A stretch of DNA of 64,000 nt, from NCBI GenBank assembly GCA_009746045.1, contig RPFO01001034.1, positions 58,501 to 122,500 of the forward strand, given 5' to 3'. Source of the DNA: Mesostigma viride. Taxonomy: Eukaryota; Streptophyta; Mesostigmatophyceae; Mesostigmatales; Mesostigmataceae. Numbering within the stretch: position 1 is the stretch's first letter; each line of letters opens with the position of its first letter. The position numbers were made by a program, and so were the translations under genes. A model generated the notes under the pieces. That model worked only from the letters and a program-made list of their open reading frames with translations, was not told the origin of the DNA and did not search any database. Of this stretch, positions 33,934-47,135 are shown piece after piece.

Positions 33934-36900
33934 CCCGCCCGCCCGCCTGCATGCTCCTTCGCCACCCACCCTCTCCGCGGCGTCGCGCCTCCAACCCCCC
34001 TCGCGCTCGGCCAGCAGCTGCTCCTTGCCCGCCAGCTGCTCCTCCAGCTGCGTGGCCGCCAGCGCCTTAGCCTGAAGCTTGTCCACCAGGTCCTGCCGCT
34101 GACGGTCCGCCTTGTCCAGCTGGAGGAGGGGGGAAGAGGGGTGGCACAGAGGGAGTTTGCAGCCGTGGGAAAGGGGGAGGTGAGGTCGCAACAACAAGGC
34201 ACGGAAGGAACTGAGGGTGCCAGGGCTGTAGAAAAATTGCGTGAAAGACCGAGGTTTTGCTTGTGCACAACCTGGGCATGACTTGCTGGGTCGTGTGAAA
34301 GAGCGAGGAGTTGGGCGACATATGAGATACGGAAACAAGCGAGTAGAAAAGAAAGGCGCCATGACAGATACCAGCTACAAGCACAGCAGCAACTACACAC
34401 CTGTGCTTCCAGCCGTGCTGCCTCCCTGTCGGCGGACGCCACCGCCGCCGTCAACTCGGCGATCTTCCGTTCCCCTTCTGCCTTGGCACGCTCTGCCTCC
34501 AGTAGACGATCCCTGCAAGGCACGGCAAGCATGAGGTGGACACCCGTGATGGGGTGGGTGGGCCGGTACAGGTTAGACATGGACCGTGGAAGGCTGCCCC
34601 AACGTGAAAATTGTCGGGATGCAGGCATAAATAAACCATTATTACAAAAAAGCTCATCGTATGCTCATTCAACAAAAACTTGCATTACTTACTAGGACTT
34701 GCTGAAATCATGAGCCTTTGGGAAGTTTACAGTTGCGAACAAACCCAGGTAATACACGCACGCAGCAAACGTATACACACGCCCTTCAGCACATTCTCAT
34801 TTTTTTCAATGAATTCGAGATAATGACAGTAAACAGCCCGCCTACTCACCCCCACGTGCTCTTTTCGCGCAGCAGCTCCTTGAGCTCAGCGGTGCAGCGG
34901 TCCAGCTCCGCGCGCAGTTGCGCCGCCTCCCTCTGCGCCGCCTCCACCGCCCCGCTCATGCTGGCGTCCCTTGACAGCGCGGCCGCTCCTTCCTCCTCCT
35001 TGGCCCGACGCGCCGCTGCCTCCTCCCTCGCGCGCCGCACGCTCTCCTCCTCCCTCTCCCGCGCCGAGCGCGCCAGCTCCTCCTCCCTCTCCTTGGCCTT
35101 CCTTGCTGAGCGCTCCTCCGCCTCGCGCGCGCCCCGCACGAGCTCCTCCTCTCGCTCCCGCGCGGCCCTCGCCACCTCCTCCTCGCGCGCCTTGGCCACC
35201 AGCAGCTGCTCGCGTAGCTGCAGGCACTCGGCGCGCACGGACGCCAGCACGGCGCTCTCGCCCTCGCGCGCCGCCATGCTGGCCGCGAACAGCTCCTCCT
35301 TGAGCGCCAGCATCTTCTCCCGGAGCGCCACCACCTCCTGCTGCCGCGCTTCCTCCCCGTCCTTGGCCTCGGCCAGCCGCGCCTGCAGCCGCTCGCGCTC
35401 CGCCAGCGCGGAGGACAGCGCCACGTCCTTGTCGTCCACCGCGCGCCGCGTCGCCGCCACCAGGAGCGACGCCTCCTCGCGCTCCCTCGTCGCACTGTCC
35501 ACCGCCGCACGCAACGCCGCCGCCTCCGCCTTGCCCGCCGTGACCTCCGACTTGAGGCTCGCCACCTCGGATCGCGCCACCGCCAGCTCCGACTTTGAGG
35601 TGGCCAGATCCGCCCTTGCTTCGACCAGCTCCTGCTTGCACGCGGCCAGCTCCTGCTTGCACGCGGCCAGGTCAGACTTGGCGGACGAGAGCTCCACGGC
35701 GACGGCCTCGGCGGTGGCGGTCGCGCGCACGCCCGTGCCGTCGCGCGCGAGCATCTCCTCGCGCATGGCCAGCATCTGCTCCTTGAGGCCAAGCGACTCC
35801 TGCTTGGCCGACGCCAGCTCGGCCGCCATGCTGCGGCGCACCAGGTCCTCGCGTACCGTGATCGCCTCCTTGGCCTCCAGCAGCTGGCACGGGCGAGGGA
35901 TGGGCGCAGGCAGGGTAGGGCGACTGGGTACGAGTACGGGTACTAGGACAATGACACATTCTTTCCAGCAGTTATGGCTACCCGCACCGCATCTGCATGG
36001 GCTTTGAAACACATAGTTATAGATGATGCTCGGGAAAAAAACGGGCCTATACAACTTTACAGACTGCCCGCTGTCACCCCCTATGTACTTCAAACAACTG
36101 CCCGCTGTCACCCCCCGCCCGCCCGCCCTGTCTTCCCCCCTCCTTCCCCCAAACACCAAGCTTTCCCCCCAGGACGGTCCGTGGAATCAGATTCTTCCCT
36201 TAGAACTGTCCGCGGAACCTGACCCCACCAGCTCACCTGCTCCTTGAGCTCGTGCACCTTCTCCTTCGCCTTGTCGCGCGCCGCCTCCGCATCCTCCCTC
36301 GCCTTGCGCTCCGCGTCGCGCTCCCCCGTGCGCGTCGCCAGCTGCGCGCCCAGACCCTCCGCGCCCTCCCGCGCCTTGCCCACCTCCTCCCGCAGCCGCG
36401 CGCACTCCTCCTGCGCCCTCACAGCCTCCTCCTTGCCCCGCGCGTACTCCTGCTGCGCGCGCGCCACCTCTTCCCGCAGTCGCGCCGCGTCGCCCTCGGC
36501 CCTCGCCACCTCCTCCTGCGCCTTGGCCAGCGCGGAGGACAGCGCCACGTCCTTGTCGTCCACCGCGCGCTGCGTCGCCGCCACCAGGAGCGACGCCTCC
36601 TCGCGCTCCCTCGTCGCACTGTCCACTGCCGCACGCAACGCCACCGCCTCCGCCTTGCCCGCCGTGACCTCTGACTTGAGGCTCGCCACCTCGGATCGCG
36701 CCACCGCCAGCTCCGACTTTGCGGTGGCCAGATCCGCCCTTGCTTCGACCAGCTCCTGCTTGCACGCGGCCAGGTCAGACTTGGTGGACGAGAGCTCCAC
36801 GGCGATGGCCTCGGCGGTGGCGGTCGCGCGCACGCCCGTGCCGTCGCGCGCGAGCATCTCCTCGCGCATGGCCAGCATCTGCTCCTTGAGGCCGAGCGAC

Positions 36901-39900
36901 TCCTGCTTGGCCGACGCCAGCTCGGCCGCCATGCTGCGGCGCACCAGGTCCTCGCGTACCGTGATCGCCTCCTTGGCCTCCAGCAGCTGGCACGGGCGAG
37001 GGACGGGCGCAGGCAGGGTAGGGCGACTGGGTACGAGTACGGGTACTAGGACAATGATACATTCTTTCCAGCAGTTATGGCTACCCGCACCGCATCTGCA
37101 TGGGCTTTGAAACACATAGTTATAGATGATGCTCGGGAAAAAAACGGGCCTATACAACTTAATAGACTGCCCGCTGTCACCCCCTATGTACTTCAAACAA
37201 CTGCCCGCTGTCACCCCCTATGTACTTCAAACAACTGCCCGCTGTCACCCCCCGCCCGCCCGCCCTGTCTTTCCCCCTCCTTCCCCCAAACACCAAGCTT
37301 TCCCCCCAGGACGGTCCGTGGAATCAGATTCTTCCCTTAGAACTGTGCGTGGAATCGGGATCCTTCCCTTAGAACTGTCCGCGGAACCTGACCCCACCAG
37401 CTCACCTGCTCCTTGAGCTCGTGCACCCTCTCCTTCGCCTTGTCGCGCGCCGCCTCCGCATCCTCCCTCGCCTTGCGCTCCGCGTCGCGCTCCCCCGTGC
37501 GCGTCGCCAGCTGCGCGCCCAGACCTTCCGCACCCTCCCGCACCTTGCCCACCTCCTCCCGCAGCCGCGCGCACTCCTCCTGCGCCCTCACAGCCTCCTC
37601 CTTGCCCCGCGCGTACTCCTGCTGCGCGCGCGCCACCTCTTCCCGCAGTCGCGCCGCGTCGCCCTCGGCCCTCGCCACCTCCTCCTGCGCCTTGGCAACA
37701 TCCTTGAGCGCGCGCGCCAAGTCCTCCTGAGCCCGCGACAGCTCGTCCCGCACCTTGGACAAGTCCTTCTGCAGCCAACCCGCCTCGCTCCGGGCCGCCT
37801 CCAGCGCCCCTGCCATCTCCCTCACCGCCTCCTCATCCTCGTCACGGCCCCTCGAATGCGTGTCCACCGGCACCGCCCGCGCCGCCTCCAGCCCCTGCTG
37901 CGCCGCCGCCAGTGCCTCCCGCACGTCCGCCAACTGCGCCTCCAACGCCCCCCGCGCCTCCCTGCCCGACGCCACCTGCCCCTCTAGCTCTGGCACCCGC
38001 GACCGCAGGCCCACCAGCTCCTCCTCCACGCCCTTGCGCGCCTCCTTGCTGAACCGCAGCTCCGCATCTAATTCCGGCACCCGCGACCGAAGGGCTGTCA
38101 GGTCGGCCTCCATCGCTGTGCGCGCCTCCTTGCCCTGCTTCGCGTCCGCCTCCAGTTCACGCACGCGCGCACGGAGGCCAGACAACTCCGTGTCCATCCC
38201 ACCCCGCAGCTCCTTGCCAAACCGCACCTCCGCCTCCAGCTCGGGCACCCGGGACCTCAAACCCGCCAGCTCCGTCTCCAGCCCCCCCCGCACCTCCTTG
38301 CCCACCCTCAACTCGGCCTCCAGCTCATGAATACGCGGCCGCAAGCCCGCCAGCTCCGCATCAAGCACCGCACGAGCCTCCTTGCCGTACCTCACCTCCG
38401 CCTCTAATTCCGGCAACCGTGACCGCAGGCCTGCCAGGTCGGCCTCCAGCCCCGTGCGCACTTCCTTGCCCGACCGGATGTCCTCCTCTAATTCCCTCAC
38501 ACGCACCCGCAGGCCCGTCAGCTCCCCCTCCAGCCCACCCCGCGCCTCCTTCGCGGCGCGCACCTCGGCCTCGAGCTCCGCCGCGCGCGCCTCGGCCTGC
38601 TTCGTGACGGCGGCAAGCTCGTCGGCGTGCCCCTGCTTCACGGCCAGCAGCCGCTCCTTGAGCTCGAACGCGGCCGACCGCGCGCGCTCCAGCTCCGCGC
38701 CCGCGTCCGCGCGCGCGCTGGCCAGCTCCTCCTGCAGCGCCACCAGCTGCTGCCGCAGCGCCACCTCGCGCGCGCTCTCCCCATCCCTGGCCTCTGTCGC
38801 GCGCGCGAACAGCTGCTCCTTGAGCGCGAGCACCTCGGCCCGCGCGGATGCCAGCGCGCTCCCGGCCTCCTCACGCACCGCCACGCGTGCCACCATGAGC
38901 TCCTCCCGCAGCTGCAGCACCTCTGCCTTGTGGGCTTCCACCGCGGCCATGCACTTGGCCTCGGCACCAGAGGCCCGCTCCAGCGCTCGCTCCAGCGCGG
39001 CCTGGGACTCAGCCAGCTGGCGCTGGGACCGCTCGAGGTCAGAGAGGGCGGAGAGGGCGTCCCCCCGCGCGGCGTGCGCATCGGCCTGTGCGGCGCGGAT
39101 CTGGTCCAGCAGCTCCGCTTTGCTCTGGTCGGCGGAGCGACGCGATTCCGCCAGCCGCGCCATCTCGGCTTTGAGGCCCACCTGGGGGGGGGGGAGAGGG
39201 ATAAGGGCAAGGGGGCGAGATGGAGACAAACAGAGACACAAAGACATGAATATGTGAAGAATGGAATGGAGAGAGGAATAGGACAGATGGGATGTATGTC
39301 AAGTACTGACGACAAGCATGGCGGTCCTTGCAGCGATACTTTGGGGCAGCCACGAAAAATAATGTGAGTGGTAAACAGAGGCATACTTAAAAAGAAAGAA
39401 TGGCAAGGAACGAAACATTCCTTGCATATTGCTCTTCAGCAAGCCAACTCATCAGAAGTACACATCCACGTACGATCTCATCCCCCGACGCATTCAGCCC
39501 CGCCTCATGCATGCTGAGCGCCTTCTGCAGCGCGGCACACTCCTGTGCCGCCAACTGCTCCGCGCGCTGGGAGGAAGCCAGCTGTTCCTTGACATCGGCC
39601 AGCCCCTCCTCGGCGCGCCGCAGCTTGTCCAGCAGGATGGGCTCCTCAGTGCGCCGCCGCAGCAGCTCGCTGGTGGCCGACGCGTGCGCCGCCTGGGGAG
39701 GGGAGAGAGAGGCAAGGTACATCGAACAAGGTGAGTAGTTTGAGATAACTATGCCAACTGTTTTGCGTTCGTACTTCAAAAAAGATGAGCCTGCATTAAA
39801 CACTTGCTCCACCCAGGGAGTCATGGTGAGCATGGTACTACCATAAGGGAAAGGAAAAACACACAACATACGAATCAATTTTTGAGGGCAAAAGCGCCAT

Positions 39901-42900
39901 TCCCCCGTCTTTGTGCCTGATGCCCCACCCACGCCACCTGCCTCCCTGCCTCCCACCCCACTGATAAAATTACATAAAGAAGGCTCCCCCCCCCCCCTCA
40001 CCTCCAGCTGCTTGAGCCTCTCCCGCAGCTCCTCTGCTGCCACCTCCGCCTCCCCCGCGCGGCCCTCGGCGGCCTCCAGCCCCTGCTCCGCCGCGCGCTG
40101 CGCTGCCAGTGCGTCCTCCAGCTGGCGCCTCACAACGTCCATGAGGCCCCCTGCGCTGCTGCCATCATCACGCCCCTTGCGCAGTTGCGCGTTCTCTGCC
40201 TCCAGCCGCAACAGCCGCTGCTTTGCCTCCGCGAGCCCCATGGCCTCCTCGACGGCGAGCCCTAGGGACCGGTCCGCTCCCCCCCCTGCCCCGCCTGACT
40301 GCTCCAGTGCCTCCATCTTCACGCGGAAGCCCTCCGCCTTGGCCTCGGCGCGCTCGGTGGCCAGCGCGGCCTCCTCGAGCTGCTTTTTGAGGCGCGAGAC
40401 GTCGCGGCGCAGGCTGGTGGCCTCTGCGGTGGCAGCCATTGCGCGCGCGTTGTTGCGCGAGGACTCCTCGCGGTAGTGCTGTCGGGACAGAGGGGTATCC
40501 GGGTTGGGCATAAGGGCGCGGGGGGGGCATTTCGTTGACAAGCATCTTAGATCAAGGCAGCCATAAGGAAGAAGAAAAGGTTGTTGCGAAGTCGTCAACA
40601 TTCCGCCACATCTTAACATCGATAACCTGTGCTATTCTGGTCATATACACCATGGCCTTGACGCACTTCACACTTCACTACCACCTGCAACGCGCTATCA
40701 AAGCCAAACAGTCAATATGGCTCACGAAAGTGACACACAGTGAATAACATCCCACCCACTTTCCACTAACTCGATGCACACATTCACACCTACCCCAGAT
40801 CACTCACCTCCACCTGCCCCAGCAGCACGGGCATCTTGTGCGCCTCCTGCTCGAGAGCGAGCACCTGCTGCAGGTAGCGCCCGTTCTGCTCCTCCAGCTC
40901 CGCCACCGCGCGCTTGAGCTCCGCCACGCCCTCCAGCTTGCGCTTGTACTGGTCCAGCGTACGCTCCGCGCTCTCCGCCGCCGCCACCTGCGCACGCAGG
41001 ACGTCCAGCTCATCCTGCTGTCGACGTAACTCGGCCTGCAGGCGAGGCAGCTCTGCCGCCTGGGCCGTCATCTCCACGATGCGCGCCTCCTTCTCCTCCA
41101 GCTTGGCCTGGAAAAGGGGAGAAAGAGTGTGATGTGCCATCGGTGGAGCCAAGAGATGAAGCATACTCTGAGTATATGTCATGGCTTTGATAATCTTCAA
41201 ACTGGCTGGTGGATGGCCCACCCTGTGTTCATGCTGACGCTGGCCATGTCATAATCATGCAAGCGTGACCCACCTCGTATTCGTGCAGGCGTGGCTGCTC
41301 GGCACTTTTCTCCGCCGCGAGGCGCGTCATCTCCTTGGTCATCTCCTTCTTCTCATTGGTCAGCTGCTCGTTCATTTTCTGTGGGCACGGAGAGGGCAGG
41401 AGGGGACCGGGGAGCACGTAAACAACGGAGGGAATGGACAGATACGATGCCATCGCCCAAGTAAGACATGTCGCACAGCTCCGCTGCGATGTCCAAAGCA
41501 ATTGCAGTAAACAATAGACAACCCAAGCAGATGAAGATACCAGGAAAGACGCTCAGAGCATGCGGAAGCAGCTAGCAAAACTTCACATCTATGTGACCAT
41601 GCTAAAGCCACCCAGGCCAGGGTGGACAGCTACAGAAAGAAAACACTAGCATGAGGGGCCACACAAAGGTAATAGACAAATTCCAGGGCTACAGAATGAA
41701 GAGAAGAGTTGCGGCAAGGTCCACCGGGGAATGACAAGATATGCCAGTTCAGTACAACAGGAAACTTGGTTCCGCAAATCTCAAGAGATCAGTGACATGA
41801 CACTTATAGGGAAAAAAGTAATACAGTCAGCCCCAATTCTCAGAATCGTTAGAAAAACTCCCTGTGAACTAACGAATCCTGATGCAAGCTCGCAAGATAT
41901 GATTTCAACTTAATGCTTTGCTACCCTTGATTCGCCCGTCAGCCTGCACATTGCAACCAGCAAAGGCCCTGCTAACCATAACAAAGAGCATCGCTCTCAG
42001 CCATTACGCAGGCCACACGTGGCCACGCACCTCCACCAGCTGGTACCGCGCCAGCAGCGCGTCGTACTGCTTCAAGTACTTGTCTCGCTCCGCGCCAAGT
42101 CGCAGCAGCTGCTGCCGGTAGGACACGTGTGCGCCACCACCAGCCGAGCTGATCGACACATCCCCTGCACGCGAGTGATCCAGCTCCGCAAGCCACTCTC
42201 GGCCAGGGTCCCCATCGTCATCGTTGAATATGCTCGGGCTTCGGATCATCGGGCTGCGCAGCGGCGTGGACACCCGCATGGGGGTGGTGGGCAGGCCAGT
42301 GCCAATCCCGTACGCGTCGGCTTCCCCTTCGCCTGCCAGGTTCTCGCTGCCTCGGTCCGACTGCAGTGGGGGGGTTAGGAAGACAAGTGGGCGGTGGTGT
42401 GTAGAAGGGTGGTAGTGGGCATGCAAGGGGGTGAGGAGAGCAATTCAAATAAGGTAAAGCCCGGTTGTGAGGGCAGATGGAGGTTGACGGTGCACAAGCT
42501 GCAGACATGCGCTACCTCGAATTCCCAGTTTTGGTGGAGAGTTGCATGGGAAGGCGTGGGGGATTGGGGCAGGTGCCATAGCCAGGGCCGCACCTGTACC
42601 TGGGGTATGCAAATGCTGCTTTGCAGGCTGCTCCTACAATGCAAACTGCCCATGCGACCACAACACAATAGTGAGTCATGAACCCCTGCTGGGAGACCAC
42701 AAGCAAATTACCCCATGGAAGCACAGTTACTTGTGACAGGGCACAGGATTGTGTCAGGGAGGCAGCTGTGAAGCAGAGAGTGGACACGTGGAGGCATGAA
42801 CAGATAACAGAAAAATAACTGCATCCATGGCATTCGATCTTTAGGGCTGAGATCTGGTTGCTAATGTCACTGGTGACATGAACCAGACATGAGTGTGCCT

Positions 42901-45821
42901 CACTGGTACTTGGTAGTGGTGGGGGGTTCCCCCTCTGATGCAAAGTTTTCGTGTCCATGCGTACTGGGACTTGAATCCCCTACCCTGGGGACGTGCCTCC
43001 AAACCTACCTAAACTCACCTACCTAAACTCACTGCTAATGCAAGCACACATAAATGAAAGACACACACATAGGTAAAGTGGGACAGGCTCACCTGTTCTC
43101 CTTCCAGCCCATGCAGCCTCACTTCGATGTTCTGGATCAGGCGCATGATGTGGCTCTGCCGCGTGGTGGACGACAACCATGAGGGATCGGAGCCCCACAC
43201 AATGAGTTGGGCATGGCACAAGAACATGTTGAGTTGTGCATCACCCAAATAATGTGAGCGTGGAATTTAGAGAAATGGCAAGCTGCAAAGGATAAGGCAC
43301 AGCACGCTTAGGTTGCATGGATACTACCATTAAAGCTATGTTATCACCACAATGAGAAAAAATGCTCGTGTGGGCCTTCGTGGCAACCTCCGGCACCTAG
43401 TCTGCCAACATTCTTTGTGTGGCCAGCTGTGCGACCTTAGAACTCGCCACCCTGTTGCCCGTAAAGCACTGAGTTCCAAGGCCATGCCATTCCAAAATGA
43501 CAGACCACCATCCACCTGATAGCCTGTTCTCTAGGTTTCCTAGTAGGAGAGACATGCGGAATACATGAGTTGTACCGTTTCAAATGGTTTGCAGGCCTTG
43601 AATGGCACACAATAATGGGCTCGGAACGATGTGCACCGTGTTCACTGAGCCTGCTACACTTGCCAGGGCTCACCTGCGTGTAGTTGTCCATCTGCATGAT
43701 GGTCTGGATGTAGTGCTCCCGGTCACCACTCTCCAGGCAAATCTTGAGGATCTGTGGTACCAGAACCATGTTGCAATAACAAAGAGAGAGAAGTCGGCGT
43801 CTCGTGAGTTTGGGCGAAATAACATGACGAGGGCATTTCATGGCCATGCACAAAGGACATGCCTGCAAGGTTTCATTAAATACCAGAAGCAACAATAACA
43901 ATGACAAAATCCACAGACACTGTGACACATTCTGGACTTTAGATCTCTTGAGATCTTTTCATTTAGATCTCAAGAGATCTAAATGAAAAGAAAATCGCCT
44001 GGCACTTGTCCATTGATACAACAAAATTGTACGCTGTCATCAGTAAGCTTGACTGGACTGTACATAGTCCATTATGTGTAAGGAACCGGACGCATAGGAT
44101 TAAGTAAGTGTTATTGAACCTGCACACTTACTATCTGAAGCACCAAGGCGGCTAGCAATATGTGCAGCAAAACATAATCTCCTGGCATTCCTGAATGAAG
44201 TGGCTTCCCCTTTTCAGGCATCCTATCTCGCCTCGTTCCTGGCCCATACCCTTCTCCACTCACTCTTTCCGCTGTGTTGATGATGGGTGTGAGCGACGTC
44301 TTCATGCAGTAAACATCCGGCCGCGCCTCGGATGCTTCCATCGCACCCATGGGCTCCTGTGCATGTGCAGCATCAGAGGGGACACCAAATACGGAAGATT
44401 GAGAGCTAGAGGTTGAGCAGAAAACAATGCAGCCTTGGTTTCTTGGGTTACATAGAAGAATTTGCTCTTTTTGCATGTTGTAAAGACAACAACCGAAGTC
44501 TTTAGAAACTTGCAGCACCAAGGTTTTCTAAAAACACGAAATATTCAACCCAAACGTGACCATCTGCAAGTTTGCAATTCAACAAAACAAAAGATGACAA
44601 AAGGTTCTGTGAATGCAGCGCAATCCAGAAATCGAAGGTCTATCCAAGAAGTCCCCTTGGGACAAAGGCATTTGGAATTCTGGACATTAACACACTGTTA
44701 CCCGACGAAAACACACAAAGCATTTCCCAGCTTGGCAGAGGGAAGGAAAGCAACGACGACTAGAATGAAGCACGCAACCTAGCATCCCTCTATTGCTGAA
44801 TTCCAGGCGAGCTTTCTAGGCGTCTTGCCCAATGCCATGTGCTTCGTGTGAAACCCTTACTGCCGCAAAAGGGCAATCGTAAAAGGAGCATTGTCCCTCT
44901 ATAAAAGGGATCATTTGGGAACGTTGAGGTCCGGGACGCATTGACTTTGAAATTGCTATATTCAGAAAATTCAATAAGAAAACTTTGACATAATGTCCAT
45001 AACGCTCGGTTCTTAGGAGAGGCGTACAAGGAATCCCTCCACCCCCATCCAGCCCCTTGCACCTCATTGCCCCTAGATGGAATGTTTTCGCCGACGAAGA
45101 TGCAATTTAAACATGCCTCAGACATGTCTCCGCATTTTGCCAGTAACAACAACGCGCATTGCATGTGCCAACAAATGTCTGCATTGGCATTAATAATAAC
45201 ATTTACCTCGCGAAAATAGGACTCGATGCCTCGGGCTAGAGCCTCAAGCACTTGATCTGAATCATCCCCTGCCCCGAGCAGCTGCCCCCCCGATGTGTCG
45301 AAGAAAGGATCGACATAGGAGGGAGCAACCTGGGAAAGGATCTGAAAGAATACGAGCTGCAACAACAAGGAATTCCAATACCCAGTGGCATCGGCAGTTA
45401 GATTGAGCATTTACTGGCTGCAGAAATACAAGGCATTACTGCACGTGGGAATACGAAGCCAGGCAGAGCATGGGTGGAAATCGCCCCGAAGTCGTTTTAT
45501 TGATGTTCGTCAAAGACAAGAACACCATGCAAAGTTGGAGAAAAGTGTGAAAAACACGGCTGCAATCGCCCTACGTTGCGGTCACAACGAGCAGTCGAGG
45601 CATCTCATGCTAAGAAAGGTAATTTCCAGAAGCTGCCGACATTTAGAATTTCCGTCGCGAACAACAACCAGTTACACCAGTATGTGCACGGATGTCGAGG
45701 TACGCACCCCGTCTCGAAGATCATCGATGTCCCGGCAGGCACGAGATGTGCCCAAGGGAAAAGTGTTAACCCACTTGACAACACACTGGAGCGCAGCAGC
45801 TTCTTCTTCCCCCTTACCCAT
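31515..45821 (-). CDS. Giant Hook-family-like coiled-coil protein (20 exons)
   Basis: Exons, minus strand: 45821-45708, 45356-45207, 44356-44132, 43751-43674, 43155-43093, 42360-42031, 41378-41274, 41107-40808, 40478-40002, 39692-39474, 39181-37406, 36986-36237, 35883-34850, 34512-34401, 34119-33970, 33648-33512, 33299-33173, 32890-32807, 32451-32324, 31809-31515. All junctions are GT-AG with matching phases; about 2,217 aa. Residues 1-210 match the Hook head: CVVKWVNTFPLG, DLRDG/LVFFQILSQVAP, ARGIESYFRE and VLQIILKICLES/GDREHYIQTIM, which parallels the animal Hook pattern with the same spacing, apart from an insert of about 30 residues. Coiled coil fills the middle. The end (ADREIKMLSSAFFDAVVELQRRTVQERR) resembles the Hook C-terminus that binds the FTS/FHIP cargo complex. 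Animal and fungal Hooks (about 700 aa) link dynein to cargo; here that role is inferred. It is about three times the usual length, through expansion of the coiled coil. Confidence 0.85.
35405..37694 (-). repeat. Tandem duplication of about 1.1 kb inside the Hook-like gene
   Basis: Two adjacent units, about 37694-36526 and 36525-35405, each run from KAQEEVARAEGD-type sequence in one exon through the intron to ALSSALA in the next. Exon 36986-36237 is therefore a hybrid: its first half copies exon 35883-34850 and its second half copies the end of exon 39181-37406. The introns are nearly identical too (CCAAACACCAAGCTTTCCCC; GATGATGCTCGGGAAAAAAA), with small extra repeats only in the upstream copy, so the event is recent. 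The breakpoint at ALSSALA/KAQEEV (about 36525) keeps frame and heptad charge pattern. Confidence 0.9.
37955..38560 (-). repeat. 84-bp (28-residue) coding repeats, about 7 copies
   Basis: Within the 1,776-bp exon of the Hook-like gene, units of 28 residues repeat the pattern GLEADLAGLRSRLPELEAEV followed by a RYGKEAR-type link. 28 residues is four heptads, so each unit adds an in-register coiled-coil block. Units differ at several positions, indicating older expansion than the 1.1-kb duplication nearby. Confidence 0.85.
43938..43990. repeat. Overlapping short inverted repeats in an intron
   Basis: Arms TTTAGATCTCTTGAGATCT (43938-43956) and its reverse complement (43965-43983) with an 8-nt spacer. 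A second, overlapping inverted repeat (CTTTTCATTTAGATCTC and GAGATCTAAATGAAAAG, 2-nt spacer) covers 43955-43990. Either can form a stable RNA hairpin in the intron upstream of the exon at 43751. Confidence 0.8.
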
Positions 45822-47135
45822 GACAGCTTATCACAGGTCACGCCTATTATTTTAAAAATGTCATCAATCGTTAAGAATTAATGTGGTCGGTGTAAAAATC
45901 GGATATTAAGTCGAGCAGCGAGAAAACGACTTGGCTGTCATTAATCTCACAAATTTGAATTTAATATCCCATCACTTGCCTTTTCCCCTCGTCAAAACCT
46001 TTTAGAACGTGCAGTGCCAATATCAAATACCGTGCCGTGCCTGCATGGCGTCAACTTGAAATGCGCTGGTATAATGCTGGTGTGCAAGCGTGATGGATTG
46101 AGCAACGTCTCTTCAATCTTCATGACTGTTGCCATTGTGCCTTCCATAATGGAAAAATTGCCTTCGCGTCTTTTCGCGTACTGTCATTTGTCTATGCACC
46201 AACGCGCTCGTCAAATAGCGTACTACAACCCAACTGGCATCATAGCTGGGTATTCCAATAATATCTGTGAAGTACGATGTGTTCAGAAGTAAATAGCTTG
46301 AAAATAAATGAACTGTAGTATCGATACTTGTAAGCCCAACGGTAAATTAAGAGTCCAGACTGACTGAAGAATTTACCGCGCGACAGGACCTAGTCTCCAA
46401 AAAGCCTTCATCAAGCCTTCTTGAAGCTGACTACGGCGATCCAGAATTCCCAGTCAACCTGGCACCTCCAAGTCTCACCTGGCTCCTGAGTCCTGACACT
46501 TGAGCCTTGCTTGAGAGTCAATTTTCGGCAGGAATTTTCGGCAGTCTCGAAACGCTGCAGTAATATTCTTGGTTAATTATTGGCAGGTATCCCGGCCGAA
46601 TTTGGCACCGGCTACAGTACCTTTCTATTGTTAGGCACGGTTCACCGACGCCAATTAACATATATACGCCAGGAAATACGAACGCCTAAAAACAAACGGA
46701 GTGGTGTATGCGCGGGATTCGGGCTTCGTATTTTATTCTTTTGCCGCCGAGCGAAAATTGTCGCAATGCGTAGCTCGACGCCATAGAAGTGTGGCCCAAG
46801 GTGGTCATCATCCCTTGCTTTGCGCGCAGACCTTGGTTGCTGCCGTTGTTGCATACCTTGCTCGATGGATCTGAGTAACTGCATGCCGAGTTCATTCGAT
46901 GGTTGTCGTTGGGCGGGTACGGATAGTTGATTGTAGTATTATCAAGCTTATCCTCGTATTGTTGGGCAGCGAATTGCCAGCACTTAAACAGCGGCCAATG
47001 AAATGCCTATCGCTTTCCCTAATATCCGAGGTCCTGGCCACCCTACGAAAAGCTTAATCTCGGATCTGTTCGGCATTGAGCCGAGCCAGATTCTCAATGT
47101 TCTTTATGTAGAAGTTGCGAATACTTACTGTTATA
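45822..47135. other. Divergent intergenic region
   Basis: 1.3 kb between the starts of the Hook-like gene (minus) and the F-box/LRR gene (plus), so presumably both promoters. AT-richer than the flanking exons. I saw no repeat array, no RNA gene and no credible additional ORF. Confidence 0.6.

Noticed and set aside
34718-39257. Long serine/alanine-rich plus-strand frames (up to 429 aa)
   Set aside because: Antisense shadows of the GC-rich coiled-coil exons of the Hook-like gene; no start context or domain, and the minus strand has matching splice sites and heptads.
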